A stretch of DNA of 64,000 nucleotides from Toxotes chatareus (Eukaryota > Chordata > Actinopteri > Toxotidae), in NCBI GenBank assembly GCA_016801885.1, contig CM028884.1, forward strand, positions 186,001-250,000. The letters run 5' to 3'. Position numbers and translations under genes: made by a program. The notes under the pieces are model-generated. The model was not told where the DNA came from and did not search any database. It saw nothing but the letters and a program-made list of their open reading frames with translations. How positions within the stretch are numbered: position 1 is the stretch's first letter; each line of letters opens with the position of its first letter. Shown here piece after piece: positions 32,326 through 42,614 of this stretch.

Positions 32326-33599
32326 GAATGGTGTGTCTGTTTTGTCTTGTTTTAATCCCAGAAAACTGGGAAATTTACTTCTTTCAATTGTCCGGCTTAC
32401 TGTGATTGAGGTCATAGATACATTGCTGTGTGTCTTCAGCATGTGAGGCAGTGGGGGTTCTGTAGCTGGTTCTGTCCATCATCCTCATCAGTACATATTT
32501 GTCCCACTATAAGCACAGAGGTCTGAAGTTCTCCTGTAAACACAACATGGAGACTTTTGGTGGGTAAACTTTGGGTCAAGTGATCAAGACAATGGCAAGG
32601 CAATGAGGCTGCCTGCTAAGAGGACTACTGCAAGGCTCAGAATATGACTTCAGAAGAAGAGACTGCTTGCAAAGCAGATGATGTGTCAGATATGTGGTAG
32701 TGACATGAAGATGAAAGGGCGACATTGACATTTCCACTGCCATTTTCTGTTAAGTTACATCATAGATACATAAGTACTCATGGTAACCTTTATCTGACCT
32801 AACATCACAAGTTTAGGCTGTATTTGCTATTGTTAAACCACAAAACTGAAAATTTAAGTGAGGGTTCATAGGTCTATAACCAAGCTAAATGCAAAGTTCC
32901 TAAACCTAAATGATCCATTCACAACACAGATGTTGTGTTTGTGTTATGTGTGGTGAACCAGTTTGTTTGTGGTTGTGTTTTGGGTATTAAATAATACAAG
33001 TGTTCACAGTGTAATAACCACTCCAGAGTAGCAGCTGTTAAAATTAACTCAACATTATTTTATTGTTTATAAATCGAATGCAGACCTAAAAAGCCACAGA
33101 GGCAGAAAATGCAGCAGAATTGTTGGAGCAAGATCACTCTTTTATAATTCCAATATTTTCCTGTCATCATGGATGACCAGTAAGTCAACAGTGTTTTCCA
33201 GTGTTGTTACTGCTGTTCAGTAAGATGAAAAATAACAGATAAGATGATGTCATTACCTCAGATTTTCTCAGGGTGCACTCAGACAAAGCAACATGATGCC
33301 AGATGGGATTTCAATATACTCATGAACTCTGTCCTCAAGATGGTCGCAACTTTAAGAAAAGTTTGAAGGTGTGCAGTGAGTCAGTATACAAGAAGAAGTG
33401 GGCAAATGATTAGAGATTCTAGAGCATTTGCTGCATGAAAGTAGTTTCAGTCATAAAGGCAAGGAGGGTCAGGGGTGACAGCTCAGAGCTGTCTCATTCA
33501 CCGTGGAATATTTACATGTGAAATCAGAAATAACCCACTGTAATAATCATGTTTGTGTGTTAACTCAATGATTATACTCCAATTTGGATGAACTCATGG
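32326..33599. other. Non-coding stretch, no gene seen
   Basis: Unique-looking sequence upstream of the truncated LINE. No supported gene. Confidence 0.45.
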
Positions 33600-33777
33600 G
33601 TTTGAACTCAAGCAGTTTTTCTTGCAGCATGTGTCCTGCCGCAAAAAGCTACATCTCCCCTCCCTCCAGGACATCTACCACACTCGTCTCATCCGCAAAG
33701 CCCACTGCATGGCAGGTGATCTCACCCACCCGTCAAACAGCTTCTTCAGTCTGCTACCATCCGGAACTACAGACTTA
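33600..33777 (+). mobile_element. L2-type LINE C-terminal fragment
   Basis: Encodes SCRKKLHLPSLQDIYHTR and LIRKAHCMAGDLTHPSNSFF then SLLPSG, the C-terminal 'HP-NSLF-LLPSG' block of L2-type ORF2 (also at 57420 in the longer copy). It is joined directly at 33777 to the next LINE, which belongs to a different subfamily. Confidence 0.65.
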
Positions 33778-34375
33778 GTCTGTGGTGGCCAGTGCCATCC
33801 TGTACGCTGTTGCCTGCTGGGGCAGCAGCCTGAGGGTAAAGGACACTAACAGACTCAATAAGATCATCAAGAAGGCCAGCCATGTTGTGGAAGAGGAACT
33901 GGACTCACTGAATACAGTGTTGGAGAGAAGAGTGTTGTCCAAAGTTAGGACAATATTGGACTCTCCTTCACACCCTCTCCACCATGTGCTGATCAGTCAC
34001 AGAAGCTCGTTCAGCAACAGACTCATTGTTCCACGCTGCACAACAGAGCGACACAGGAAATCATTCCTGCCTGTCGCAATCAATATATAATTCAGAACTG
34101 TAAAAAAACAACAACAAAAAAACAACTCATGTATACTGTGTATACATCATTTTTAAACAGTTAAAACACATACCTCATGTATATAATGCAAATAAGAAGA
34201 TGTCTTTATGTTTTTTCTATTTTTCTACTTTATTATATTTTCTGTTTGATTATTGGATTATATATATATCTTAATCTTCTTTGTTCAATTTTTTCTTCAT
34301 TTTTCACTTGGGAGTGTGTAAGTGACAAAAGAATTTCCCTACGGGGATTAATAAAGTTTTTTCTGATTCTGATTC
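33778..34375 (+). mobile_element. Rex1/L2-type LINE 3' fragment
   Basis: Plus-strand copy of the 13.2-14.5 kb family. The open frame 33782-34090 reads ASAILYAVACWGSSLRVKD, ELDSLNTVLERRVLSK and SPSHPLHHVLISHRS, followed by an AT-rich 3' UTR and the terminal GAATTTCCCTACGGGG then TTAATAAAG and a (TTCTGA)n tail at 34360-34378. It is 5'-truncated. Confidence 0.85.
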
Positions 34376-34378
34376 TGA

Positions 34379-35089
34379 CTCAGTCATACACACATACACA
34401 AACACACCACTGGGCTGAACCAGACTTGCATCGGTACTTACATTCAGCTGCTGCTATATAACCCTGTTACTGCTTAAATTACATAATTTGAGCTAAAGAT
34501 TACACACAAATTCTTGTGTCACAGATTTTTGTATTATATACAAGTCTTTTCTTCTCTTTTCTCTATTGTTAATGTTATGTTTATACTGTCTTTATTACTT
34601 TACTTATTATCTTACTATTTTTGTCTAGTGTAACACTGTGGGCCAAGGGAGCACTGCAATTTCAAAACCTGTGTATGAAAAGGCAAGTTTTGTGCTATTT
34701 AAGAAAATTGACTTTGTTCATTGTGACTGCAGTTGCGTTCCACATAAAAAAAGAAACAAAGCACCAAACCAGTGCTAAAAGTCAGTCCTTTGTATGTTTG
34801 TGTAAATTATAATGTGATATGGATTTCATGGAATTTATTTATTTATTTATTTTAATTGATGTTTTCAAGGAAAATATAGCCAGTAATGTGTTAAATCCAG
34901 TGGATTTATTGGAAAGAATGAGTCAACAAATACTAATTTAAGCACAATGAAAGTTGCAGACATTGACACTCTGATCACTGAGGCCAATGACAGTCCTGCC
35001 TAAAGTCCAGTGTCCAGGCTGAACTGCACAGTTGAACTGCTGAGCTGATGTCCCAATAAACTACCACCCATCCTTTCTTCTGCTTTACT
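34379..35089. other. Non-coding stretch, no gene seen
   Basis: AT-rich, with a short (TTTA)n run at 34836-34853. Confidence 0.45.
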
Positions 35090-35300
35090 GTTGTTTTTAC
35101 ACAGATGGTACATTTTCAAAACTTGCTCTAATGTTTATATTTCTGCTCTATTGTTTATATTTATTGCTCTTATGTTTATATTTCACTCTTGTTCACATCT
35201 TGCTCTTGATGGCTTAAACTGGGACCTGAGTACTAATTTCATGCCATAACATGTAAATGTACTGGTATGACAATAAAAGTTCCTTGATCCTTGAAAAATC
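35090..35300 (+). mobile_element. LINE 3' UTR/tail fragment
   Basis: Repeated 'tctaatgtttatatt' words and the end GGTATGACAATAAAAGTTCC then TTGATCCTTGA resemble L2-type 3' tails (compare GACTATAAAGACTCTTGA at 57879). No coding part is left. Confidence 0.5.
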
Positions 35301-35832
35301 AGTGGAAGAACATGATGAAAGTACCTCCATCCATTGGTCACCAGGTGTCCGGGAGTGGTTTGATGAGTATGAAAATGATGTGAGACATATGCTATGGTAG
35401 GGGTGGGTGATATGGCAAAAATATCACATCACGGTTTTTTAATGGTAAAATCACGATCACGATTTTATCAGTTCATTTTTACAGTGAAGTTAATTTAGAA
35501 CCAAACTATTCTCTATGTAAAAACTTAGCCCTAAAGATAAAAGAGTCACCTCTTTCCACCGTTTGCTACTTCTCTCACACAGCGTGCTTTTATCAAAGGC
35601 TTGTGTTATAGTTGGTTGTTTCTGTGTAATGTCTTTAGCCGTTACCACTGGCTGATGTGTGGTTTGCCTCGCTGCTTGGCTCTCAGCAAATTGTTTCGGA
35701 TGCTGCCTCTTCAGGTGGTTAAACAGGTTCGTTGTGTTTCCATCCGAAGCTCGAACTTTCTCTGTGCAAACTTTACAAAAGACAGTTGTTTGCGCTTTGT
35801 CGTTTGGAGAAAACCCAAACCAGTTCCATACG

Positions 35833-36260
35833 CAGTGTTGGGGAATAACGGAATACATGTGACGGCGTTACGTATTCAGAATACAAATTCTGAGTAACTG
35901 TATTCCATTACAGTTACAGTTTAAATAGATAGCATTCAGAATACAGTTACATCGTTGAAATCAATGGATTACGTGACGATACTTCTGTTTCACGAGTTTA
36001 TATTTATTCTCTAAATGAATGAAGGCAACCCGATACATTTCCCAGAAGCCCCAGCTTCACGAAAACAAACGTAAATAAACGAGCTATTCGCCTGATCAGT
36101 CGGTCAGAATGGAGTCGGACGAGGAGCAGCAGGAGCGAGAGCTTGAGCCGCAACCGGCAAAACAGAGCCGGGACAGGAATGCGTTGGCCAAGACAGAAAC
36201 GGCGTTACATATTCTGAATACGTAACACTGTTACATGTATTCCGTTACTCCCCAACACTG
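35833..36260. mobile_element. Second hAT-like element nested in the first
   Basis: Inverted ends CAGTGTTGGGGAATAACGG and CAGTGTTGGGGAGTAACGG (right, minus strand), flanked by a perfect 8-bp duplication TCCATACG (35825-35832, 36261-36268). It inserted into the BED finger reading frame of the host hAT. Subterminal words (TACGTATTCAGAATAC, ATTCTGAATACGTA) also form inverted repeats. Length 428 bp, non-autonomous. Confidence 0.9.
36110..36226 (+). CDS. Small ORF in nested element
   Basis: ATG at 36110 opens a 38-codon frame rich in Glu, Gln and Arg (MESDEEQQERELEPQPAK...) ending at the inner TIR. The local GC content is much higher than the rest of the element. It could be the first codons of the transposase of the parental element left after internal deletion; no domain can be seen. 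Expression is not supported. Confidence 0.35.
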
Positions 36261-36673
36261 TCCATACGACTGAAGTGGACTTCTTTTTGGGGACCAACTC
36301 CGAGCTTTCACTTTCGTTGTCGGCCAAGGCTACCCGCTACAGCTTGACTAAAACAGCGAGGCTAGTAAAAAAAAAATAAAAAAAAAATCAGCACTTCTCG
36401 TACTTCGCCATGATTGGTTGGTCATGTTCACGTGAAGCGGGCTGTTAGTTGCCCAAGGAAAAAAAAAAACCTTCTTGTGCGTCTGTGCGCAAGCATAGAG
36501 CTGCAATTAATAGAATGTGCCCTATAGACGATAATACGATCTCTGTCCTCTGGCAGATCGTCAACACTTTCTAATCCTTCACGATCTAATATCGTCATAT
36601 CGCACACCCCTATGCTATGGCCTTTGCAGTCACCAGATCTCAACCAACCTAGATATCATTCTTCACCACCATC

Positions 36674-36699
36674 ATAAGAATAAGAATAAGAATAAGAAA
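36674..36699. repeat. (AAGAAT)n tail repeat
   Basis: Four AAGAAT-like units at the 3' end of the minus-strand LINE that follows. Confidence 0.85.
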
Positions 36700-36965
36700 T
36701 CCTTTATTAGTCCCTCAGTGGGGAAATTGCATTTAGCAACAGCAAGATTACAGTCCAGTAAGTGAAAGTAAAATATAAGTAAGACCAATATGGCCAAAAC
36801 AAGATACTAAACTAAGAAAACAGCTGCTGTAAAATATAAAATATACATACATACATAAATAAATAAATAAATATGGGCTGGAGGTTGTTGAGTTGAGTTT
36901 CCATACACAATAAATATTGCACACTAATAATTGAGTTATTGCACATAGATATAACACTTATAGTT
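36700..36965 (-). mobile_element. Rex1-type LINE 3' UTR fragment
   Basis: The minus-strand end AATTTCCCCACTGAGGGAC then TAATAAAGGATT is the 3' tail shared with the SINE at 22.66-22.9 kb. Upstream on that strand are AT-rich 3' UTR words (TATTGCACACTA in plus orientation near 36912) but no coding sequence. Confidence 0.65.
36846..36872. repeat. (CATA)n/(AAAT)n microsatellite
   Basis: Tetranucleotide runs inside the LINE 3' UTR. Confidence 0.85.
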
Positions 36966-38101
36966 GCATGGAATTGGAATCAGTGGAATCAATCATCAAA
37001 ACTTAACTAGCAGCTCCGGCGAATAAATGCCAGAACACACTGAAACTCCTTTTTTAAAAAAATACTACAATACTATAATAATTACTATGATAGGCCAAAA
37101 GCCGGGCAGCACGGTCAAGCAGTATAGAAGAAGCCAAAAGCCCACACTATTGAGTTCCTCATTTCCTCAGAATGTGGATATGCTGGATTTATTTATATTG
37201 CTGTTTTTCAGGCCTTGTTCTTCTGCTAATCCCAGCTCTTAATCTAATATGTGTTCTCGTATTCTTTCAGTGTGTGTAAATTCTGAGAAGCATTCTCCAA
37301 TTCAACCACCTACACAGCTGTGACATAATCCGGATGAACTGATAAATTCTTCTAACAGCCAGCGGGTATCCATATTGTTAAGCCCCATTTATTGTAATGA
37401 AGAAAACAAATACTAGTACTATATTTACTATATATACATACTGTCTGACGTATACAGTCTATGTATTCCTATCTATATATAGGAATACGTATCTGCAACT
37501 TTAAGCACTCAGACAACATGGATGGATTGAATGGACCTGAATTCATGAACAGCCATCTTGGACTGACAAGAAAACAATCAAATGGAGACAAACCAATCAG
37601 AAATAAACAATAGCAGTATCCCCGACTCCTCCTTCTCCACAATTTAAACTTCAAACAAATGTATAACTGTATGAAGTCTGTGTCTTTGTTTCACACAGCC
37701 AGAATGACACATAGTATTTGAGCTGAGCGGAAGACTAGTGTGCATTAGTTCATTGGAACAGAGCTCAGTCCTTTTCAGGACAACAGATAAATCCTTACAG
37801 GGAATCATGGACCACCATCCACTGTGATGTCTCTGTGTCCACTGAAGCTCTGACTGCGACTGAAGGGGGTTAGTCTCTTCACAAAACGATAGAGGCAAAT
37901 ACTGAGAGGAAAAATCTTTTTTTTTTTTATTTTGTGTGCATACATTATACAACATGTCAGGGGATCAATAATGTTGTATTTAACAAAGAGCCTGCAGCTC
38001 ACCTGTCTGTGTGTGTTTTGCTCAGGTTTCTACAAATTAAAGTGATTGGTTTTCAGTCATGACCAATCATCTTAATCACATCGCTGAGCTGTTCAAGTTA
38101 C
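36966..38101. other. Non-coding stretch, no gene seen
   Basis: Unique-looking sequence. Possible minus-strand donor ACAGACAG|GTGAGC at about 38004 has no supported exon. Confidence 0.4.
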
Positions 38102-38463
38102 TGTAGCAGAGCGGAGGCTTAAAGAAAGGGTGTTGCAACAACGCCACCTGGGGAATTTCACCCCAGGAAATTATTAAACTAAGTGTAGGGTTGATCAGAT
38201 GACACTGGTTCTTAAATACCACCGGGCGAGAGACAGTTTTGAAGTTTTTAAAAGAAACAAGGACTTTATTTAACAAAAATGAAAAACACTATATAAGCAC
38301 TAAAGGCTTAACTAACATAAAACTAGCACATAGGCCAAGAGGCAGACTTACCACAGCGGCAACCAAAAAGGGAACGGTCCATAAAACTAAGCACCCGTGC
38401 CACACCAACAAGAAAGGAATCATGAAGAAACACCACCAGGGATCGACTGCTGCCTTGGTGAAA
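38102..38463 (-). mobile_element. LTR-A fragment, 3' part (copy A3)
   Basis: On the minus strand it begins within the post-acceptor region (CAGTCGATCCCTGGTGG), has AATAAA (38270-38265), the hairpin with arms CCTGGGG/CCCCAGG (38167-38147) and the true end TTTAAGCCTCCGC then TCTGCTACA at 38102. This copy defines the 3' end of family A. The 5' two thirds are missing. Confidence 0.8.
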
Positions 38464-38899
38464 TGACAGTTTCATCCAGAAATATTTTGAAGCACTGCTC
38501 TGAAGCCACATTGTAGGTTCTGGCTGTTGGTGGTGGTGTCTGTGTGAGGACCGTTGATGCTCCTGCAACCCCAATTTAATTTTCTGTCAACACTACTTTC
38601 ATCAGTGTTTTTTTATTTGCTGTGTTTAAAGGTTCTTGCTGTAGATTTTTCATGTTTTCTTTTTATTGGTACCATTATCACAGTGTGGTCAGACAGTTGT
38701 GGGCAGTCGATACAGCACAACTTTGATACGTGCCAGAGCTGATACCTGTTTTCCTCCCCTCTGGATTTCAGTGACCTTTGACCTTCCCAGGCCAGTCAGG
38801 AAATCAGTCACCTCACTTGCTCCACTGAAAACAGAAGCTGCAGCTCATGCTCACCAAAGAATCGCATTGGCTTTCTTCCATTCACTCTGTTAACCGTTT
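38464..38899. other. Non-coding stretch, no gene seen
   Basis: Nothing recognised. Confidence 0.4.
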
Positions 38900-39310
38900 C
38901 TGTTCGGCTCCCCGACCGTGGTCCGGGAGCACAGAGGAACTGAAAAGCTCCAGGGACGAGCGGTATCTGCTCGTGGTTAACCCCCCCGCTTCTTGTCACT
39001 CACGCCCCGGCAGAACTCCAACAAGAACGAGCCGGACGTCTTGTTCACCTGGCAGCGTCAACTTTATTGCTAACTTCTGTGTTCACTGTATTGAAACTTA
39101 TACCGCTAACGCACAGCTCGCTCATCCTCACACTCCCAGCATACACCGTACTCTCGCGCAAGCCGCTTCCGCACGCGTTCATTTACCGAACAGGCACGAG
39201 CACGCACACACACACAGCACACACACACACACCAGGTACGCACGCCCACGCACACACACACAGAGAACATATACACTGCCCAGCTTCTTAGGACAGGCCA
39301 CTCTTATAAC
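38900..39310 (-). other. GC-rich block, possible LTR or promoter region
   Basis: Much richer in GC and CpG than its surroundings. On the minus strand it has a CA/TG-rich segment, then a CAATAAAGTTGACGCTGCC word with a poly(A)-like signal, a GC-rich tail with TTGTTGGAGTTCTGCCGGGG and a CCCGGACCACGGTCGGGGAG region with small hairpins. The order resembles an R-U5 LTR end, but no TG...CA ends or second copy were found. A CpG-rich promoter is the alternative. A 182-codon plus-strand open frame across it (38847-39395) is His/Thr/Arg low complexity and not accepted. Confidence 0.3.
39200..39264. repeat. CA-rich imperfect microsatellite
   Basis: Interrupted (CA)n runs with CG and GT interruptions. 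Confidence 0.85.
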
Positions 39311-39395
39311 AACTCTCAGGTTTTCAGCTGGTAGCTATAATTACTTTGCTTTAAAAATTCTTGACTATTACAGTGATCTGAAGAGGAAGCATTAA

Positions 39396-39877
39396 CCCTG
39401 TTAAACCGACGGGCGATCTCTTTTGCATATCAATTTTTAGATGCCGGTAAAACTGCAACCACATAAGATAGAGCAATAATTCTTTTTGCATATTAAACCG
39501 GAGGAGTAACACTTACATATCAAACTTTAAACATGTCTCAGAGAGCTGTTCTCTTCCACGAGTGGGTGTGCAGAAAACCAGTAAAAAGTAGCAAAAAATC
39601 CATAAACAGCGCACACAATAAAACTAGTATAATCCAGATAGGGGGTGTTCGTTTTGTTTTTGTCTTAGTTTACAAATTTGAGTGTATCTCAAAAACTAGC
39701 CAATGAATACACTCAAATTTATTGTGGTTTAAAATTATTTTGTGCGACTTTTTTATATTTCTAATTTTGAGGGATACAGCTAAGACATCTCTATATTTAG
39801 AAAAATATGTTGCACCACAGCAGGTAAAAATGTAAAATATGTTCTGGCGGATTTGGTTCTATGGCAGGTTTAAAGGG
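39396..39877. mobile_element. piggyBac-like MITE
   Basis: Flanked by TTAA on both sides (39392-39395, 39878-39881). Ends are CCCTGTTAAACC (left) and CCCTTTAAACC (right, minus strand). Length 482 bp, no coding frame. Inside is a 14-bp inverted repeat, AAATTTGAGTGTAT at 39674-39687 and its complement at 39707-39720, separated by 19 bp. The TTAA target and CCCT ends point to the piggyBac superfamily; it differs in sequence from the element at 27.4-28.8 kb. Confidence 0.75.
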
Positions 39878-39881
39878 TTAA

Positions 39882-40470
39882 AGCCTGGAACACCACTGAC
39901 AACACTAGTTTATTAGTTTTGACCAGTGTGTGATAATGCAAGCAGTTCATGCAATTCTGACAGCAAAACGAGTTAAATTATTTGAAACAAATTGAAAATC
40001 AGCTGAATATTTTCAGGGTGAAGATGCAAGGAGCACAGTCAGCCACTTTTATCACAGGTCATGAAATACAAAGTGAAGAAGTGGGGGATTTGTACTTGAA
40101 AGATTAATCAAAGATCAAAGATTCATAACATATTCAGTCTGAAAGTATGAAGTCACCACTTTTGAAGTTATACAGAAAAACATGCAGAACCTGTAGGAGG
40201 TTTTGATGAATGCATCAGTCAATAAGCCAAGCGAAATGAGGAACATAGGTATAGATAGCGATATGTATCAGAGACAAGCCCATAAATCATTTTGGTTTTC
40301 ACTCATGACCAATCATCTTAATCACATTGCTCTGCTGCTCAAGATGCAAGATGGGTAGGGATGGGATAATCAAGAGATTAAATCTGAAATGATTGGAAAG
40401 AAAGAGCTGACTCTTGAAATCTTAATGGAAAGACTGAAGACTTTCTCTGTAATGTTTGAAACCTACACAA

Positions 40471-40503
<33 letters not shown>

Positions 40504-41340
40504 GGAGCAGCTGATGCAGAGCTTGGCCTGTATACTTCCCTCAGGGGAGCTAGTCTTCATCACTGCTGGAATTAAGCATCACAAGATTTCCATAATGCAG
40601 GGAGGAATTCAGACCAGGTAGACTAGAACCAATAAATCACCCTGCAAGAAGTGAGGAGATACAGGCTGAGTCAGAGACAGAGGAAGGGAAGTTGTATGAG
40701 AAGGCGTAGGAGGACTACAGAAAGACAGTGAGATAAATAGAAAGAGAGGAAACTGGGAGTATAGAGGAGCAAGAGGGAGGCAGAGGGGTACAGTGACAGG
40801 GGATGGGGGAGGGAATAATGTGAAAGGCTACTGCGTGGCAGCCAGAAATAGCTTGCCATCAATTAAGATAACCATGCCAAGAGCTCCCTCAAAGACAGAT
40901 GAATGCTCCTTCTGAGTCCCAGTGTATGTGAGGCCTGGGAAGCTCCTATCACACCAGCCCACTTTTACAGCTCTCTCAGAAAGCCTATTGCATAAATAAC
41001 AGATTAAGTACATTGCTTACTGGCCCCATGCACCAGCTGTGAAATCAAAGTGTCCTTCAATGGGAAGAATCCCCTCACGGAGCTTGTAGTCAGGTATTTA
41101 TCTTGTGAGGGCACAATGTAGGAAAGCTAACAAATCCATTCTGCATGCAAAAGTCGTCTAGAGTCATTTAGTGTTTATGCAGTCATCAGTAATATGTAGA
41201 AAAAAAATCATACACATATAGAATTCACCACAAAATCTGGACCCTGTACAATAAGAGCCTTTTTTAATCTGTTGATTGTCTCACATCTGTAAAGGTAACT
41301 GAATCAACAAATAACCTGATGCTCTTAACTAATCAAGTGA
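39882..41340. other. Non-coding stretch, possibly conserved part at 40840-41200
   Basis: No gene accepted. The part at 40838-41200 is balanced in composition, non-repetitive and free of transposon words, unlike its flanks; it might be conserved non-coding sequence. 40670-40830 is purine-rich low complexity. Confidence 0.35.
40472..40500. repeat. (GT)n microsatellite
   Basis: About 14 GT units. Confidence 0.9.
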
Positions 41341-41378
41341 TGCTGGAAATGGTGTTTATGTGTGTTTAACACCCACTA

Positions 41379-42045
41379 ATGGGTCCCCTGATGTGCGATC
41401 TTGCTGACAAAATCAGCGTTAAGACACTGAAGAGAGAGAAATGCAGTCCTTCTCTTTTTGACTCACCCTCTGTGTCACAGGCGCCTGGTCCAGTCATTGC
41501 GGCTTTGCAAAAGTGTCATCAATGTGCTGCCCAGGTTCCAGGCAGCCTCAATGGAACCGTGAGGGTTAGGGGAAAGCGAGCTGTACGCATCCCTGGTGGG
41601 GTGATGAAACTGGTTGCTAGCACCTGTCCAGAACAGTTTTCTGGTCAGGGTGTGTTGTTCGAGCCCCCTGAGTCTGGCTTACCAGCTGGGTTGCTGGCTT
41701 CGCCATGCCTTGTGCAGGTTGTCCGGGGTACAGTGTACGTCCCAGTGGTCAATGTCGGGACGACAGAGGTCCTTCTTTACCCACGGACTGGTCTTGGTGT
41801 TTTGAGTTCTGCCGAGGTCATTAGTCTACCCACAGGTGTGACTGAGGTGAGGTCAACTGTGGCAGCTGTGTCCTCCCAAACAGCAGTCGCCTCCGTGCCT
41901 GATAGGATAGAGTCCCTGTGTCTGTCTGCCCTGTCCGAGCCGGAACGGACTAGTGTAAAGTCTCTGCTGCACGAGTATGAGTCAGTTTTTTCGGCCCATG
42001 ACGGTGATTTGGGTTGTACCAACCTCATTTCTCATGACATGCTGA
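41379..42045 (+). pseudogene. Gypsy pol: linker between protease and RT
   Basis: The open frame contains GSLNGTVRVRGKRAVRIPG, GVLFEPPESGLPAGLLASP, CLVQVVRGTVYVPVVNVG and EPERTSVKSLLHEYESVF, the region that lies after the aspartic protease and before RT in Gypsy pol. The protease DTG/DSG motif itself is absent, so the truncation lies inside or after it. The frame stops at 42056; a one-base shift near 42045 moves to the RT frame, which reads LLDDVPVRQRYRRIPPSEY. Confidence 0.8.
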
Positions 42046-42048
42046 CTG

Positions 42049-42613
42049 CTCGATGACGTTCCCGTCCGGCAGAGGTATCGTCGTATTCCTCCATCAGAAT
42101 ATGAGGCGGTAAAGGCTCATATCAATCAGCTGTTGGAGTCCCAGGTCATTAGGGAAAGCAGTAGTCCCTACGCATCCCCCATTGTGTTGGTGAGGAAAAA
42201 GGATGGGAGTTTGCGTTTGTGTGTCGACTACCGCCTTCTAAATAGTAAAACCCGGAAGGACGCTTTCCCCCTGCCTCGCATTGAGGAGAGCCTGGATGCA
42301 CTTTCCGGGGCCCAATGGTTTTCCACGATTGACCTGGCTAGTGGATACAATCAGGTTCCTGTAGCTGAGCAGGACCGGCCCAAGACCGCATTCTGTACTC
42401 CATTTGGCCTTTTTGAGTTCAATCGCATGCCTTTTGGTTTGTGTAACCAACCCTTCCAGCGGCTGATGCAGAGGATGTTTGGTGATCAGCAGTGTCAGTC
42501 CCTGCTCCTCTACCTTGACGATATTATCATCTTTTCATCCTCTGTCGAGCAACATCTGCAGAGGCTGGAAATGGTGCTTGGTCGGCTCCAAAAGGAAGGC
42601 CTTAAGGCTCCTT
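42049..42613 (+). pseudogene. Gypsy pol: reverse transcriptase
   Basis: Reads VRQRYRRIPPSEYEAVKAHI, SPYASPIVLVRKKDGSLRLC and VDYRLLNSKTRKDAFPLPRI, motif A WFSTIDLASGYNQVPV, motif B FGLFEFNRMPFGLCNQPFQR and the catalytic LLLYLDDIIIFS (YLDD at 42511-42522). Both catalytic Asp are intact. After QKEGLK (42612) about 50 codons expected before the FLGFASYYRRF block are missing: the end of the palm and the thumb have been deleted, with a change of frame at about 42613. Confidence 0.88.
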
Positions 42614-42614
42614 T

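Larger units (their letters stand above)
35490..36411 (-). pseudogene. hAT transposase N-terminus (BED zinc finger), interrupted
   Basis: A start codon lies at 36411-36409 (MAKYEKC), followed by a stop/frameshift. The frame resumes with SELVPKKKSTSVVW up to 36261. After the nested element it continues NWFGFSPNDKAQTTVF (35823 down), then FCKVCTEKVRASDGNTTNLF and NHLKRQHPKQF: Cys-x2-Cys and His-x4-His ligands of a BED finger, the DNA-binding domain of hAT transposases. The catalytic RNase H-like core and dimerisation domain are missing through an internal deletion. Confidence 0.85.
35398..36612 (-). mobile_element. hAT transposon with BED-finger remnant
   Basis: Terminal inverted repeats TAGGGGTGGGTGATATG (left) and TAGGGGTGTGCGATATG (right, minus strand), with a perfect 8-bp target duplication TGCTATGG (35390-35397, 36613-36620). 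These are hAT signatures. The inside encodes only the N-terminal BED finger of a ZBED-like transposase on the minus strand, so it is an internally deleted derivative. It hosts a second element at 35833-36260. Confidence 0.92.

Noticed and set aside
38847..39395. 182-codon plus-strand ORF
   Set aside because: It runs through CA repeats and a CpG-rich block; composition is Thr/His/Arg low complexity with no domain.
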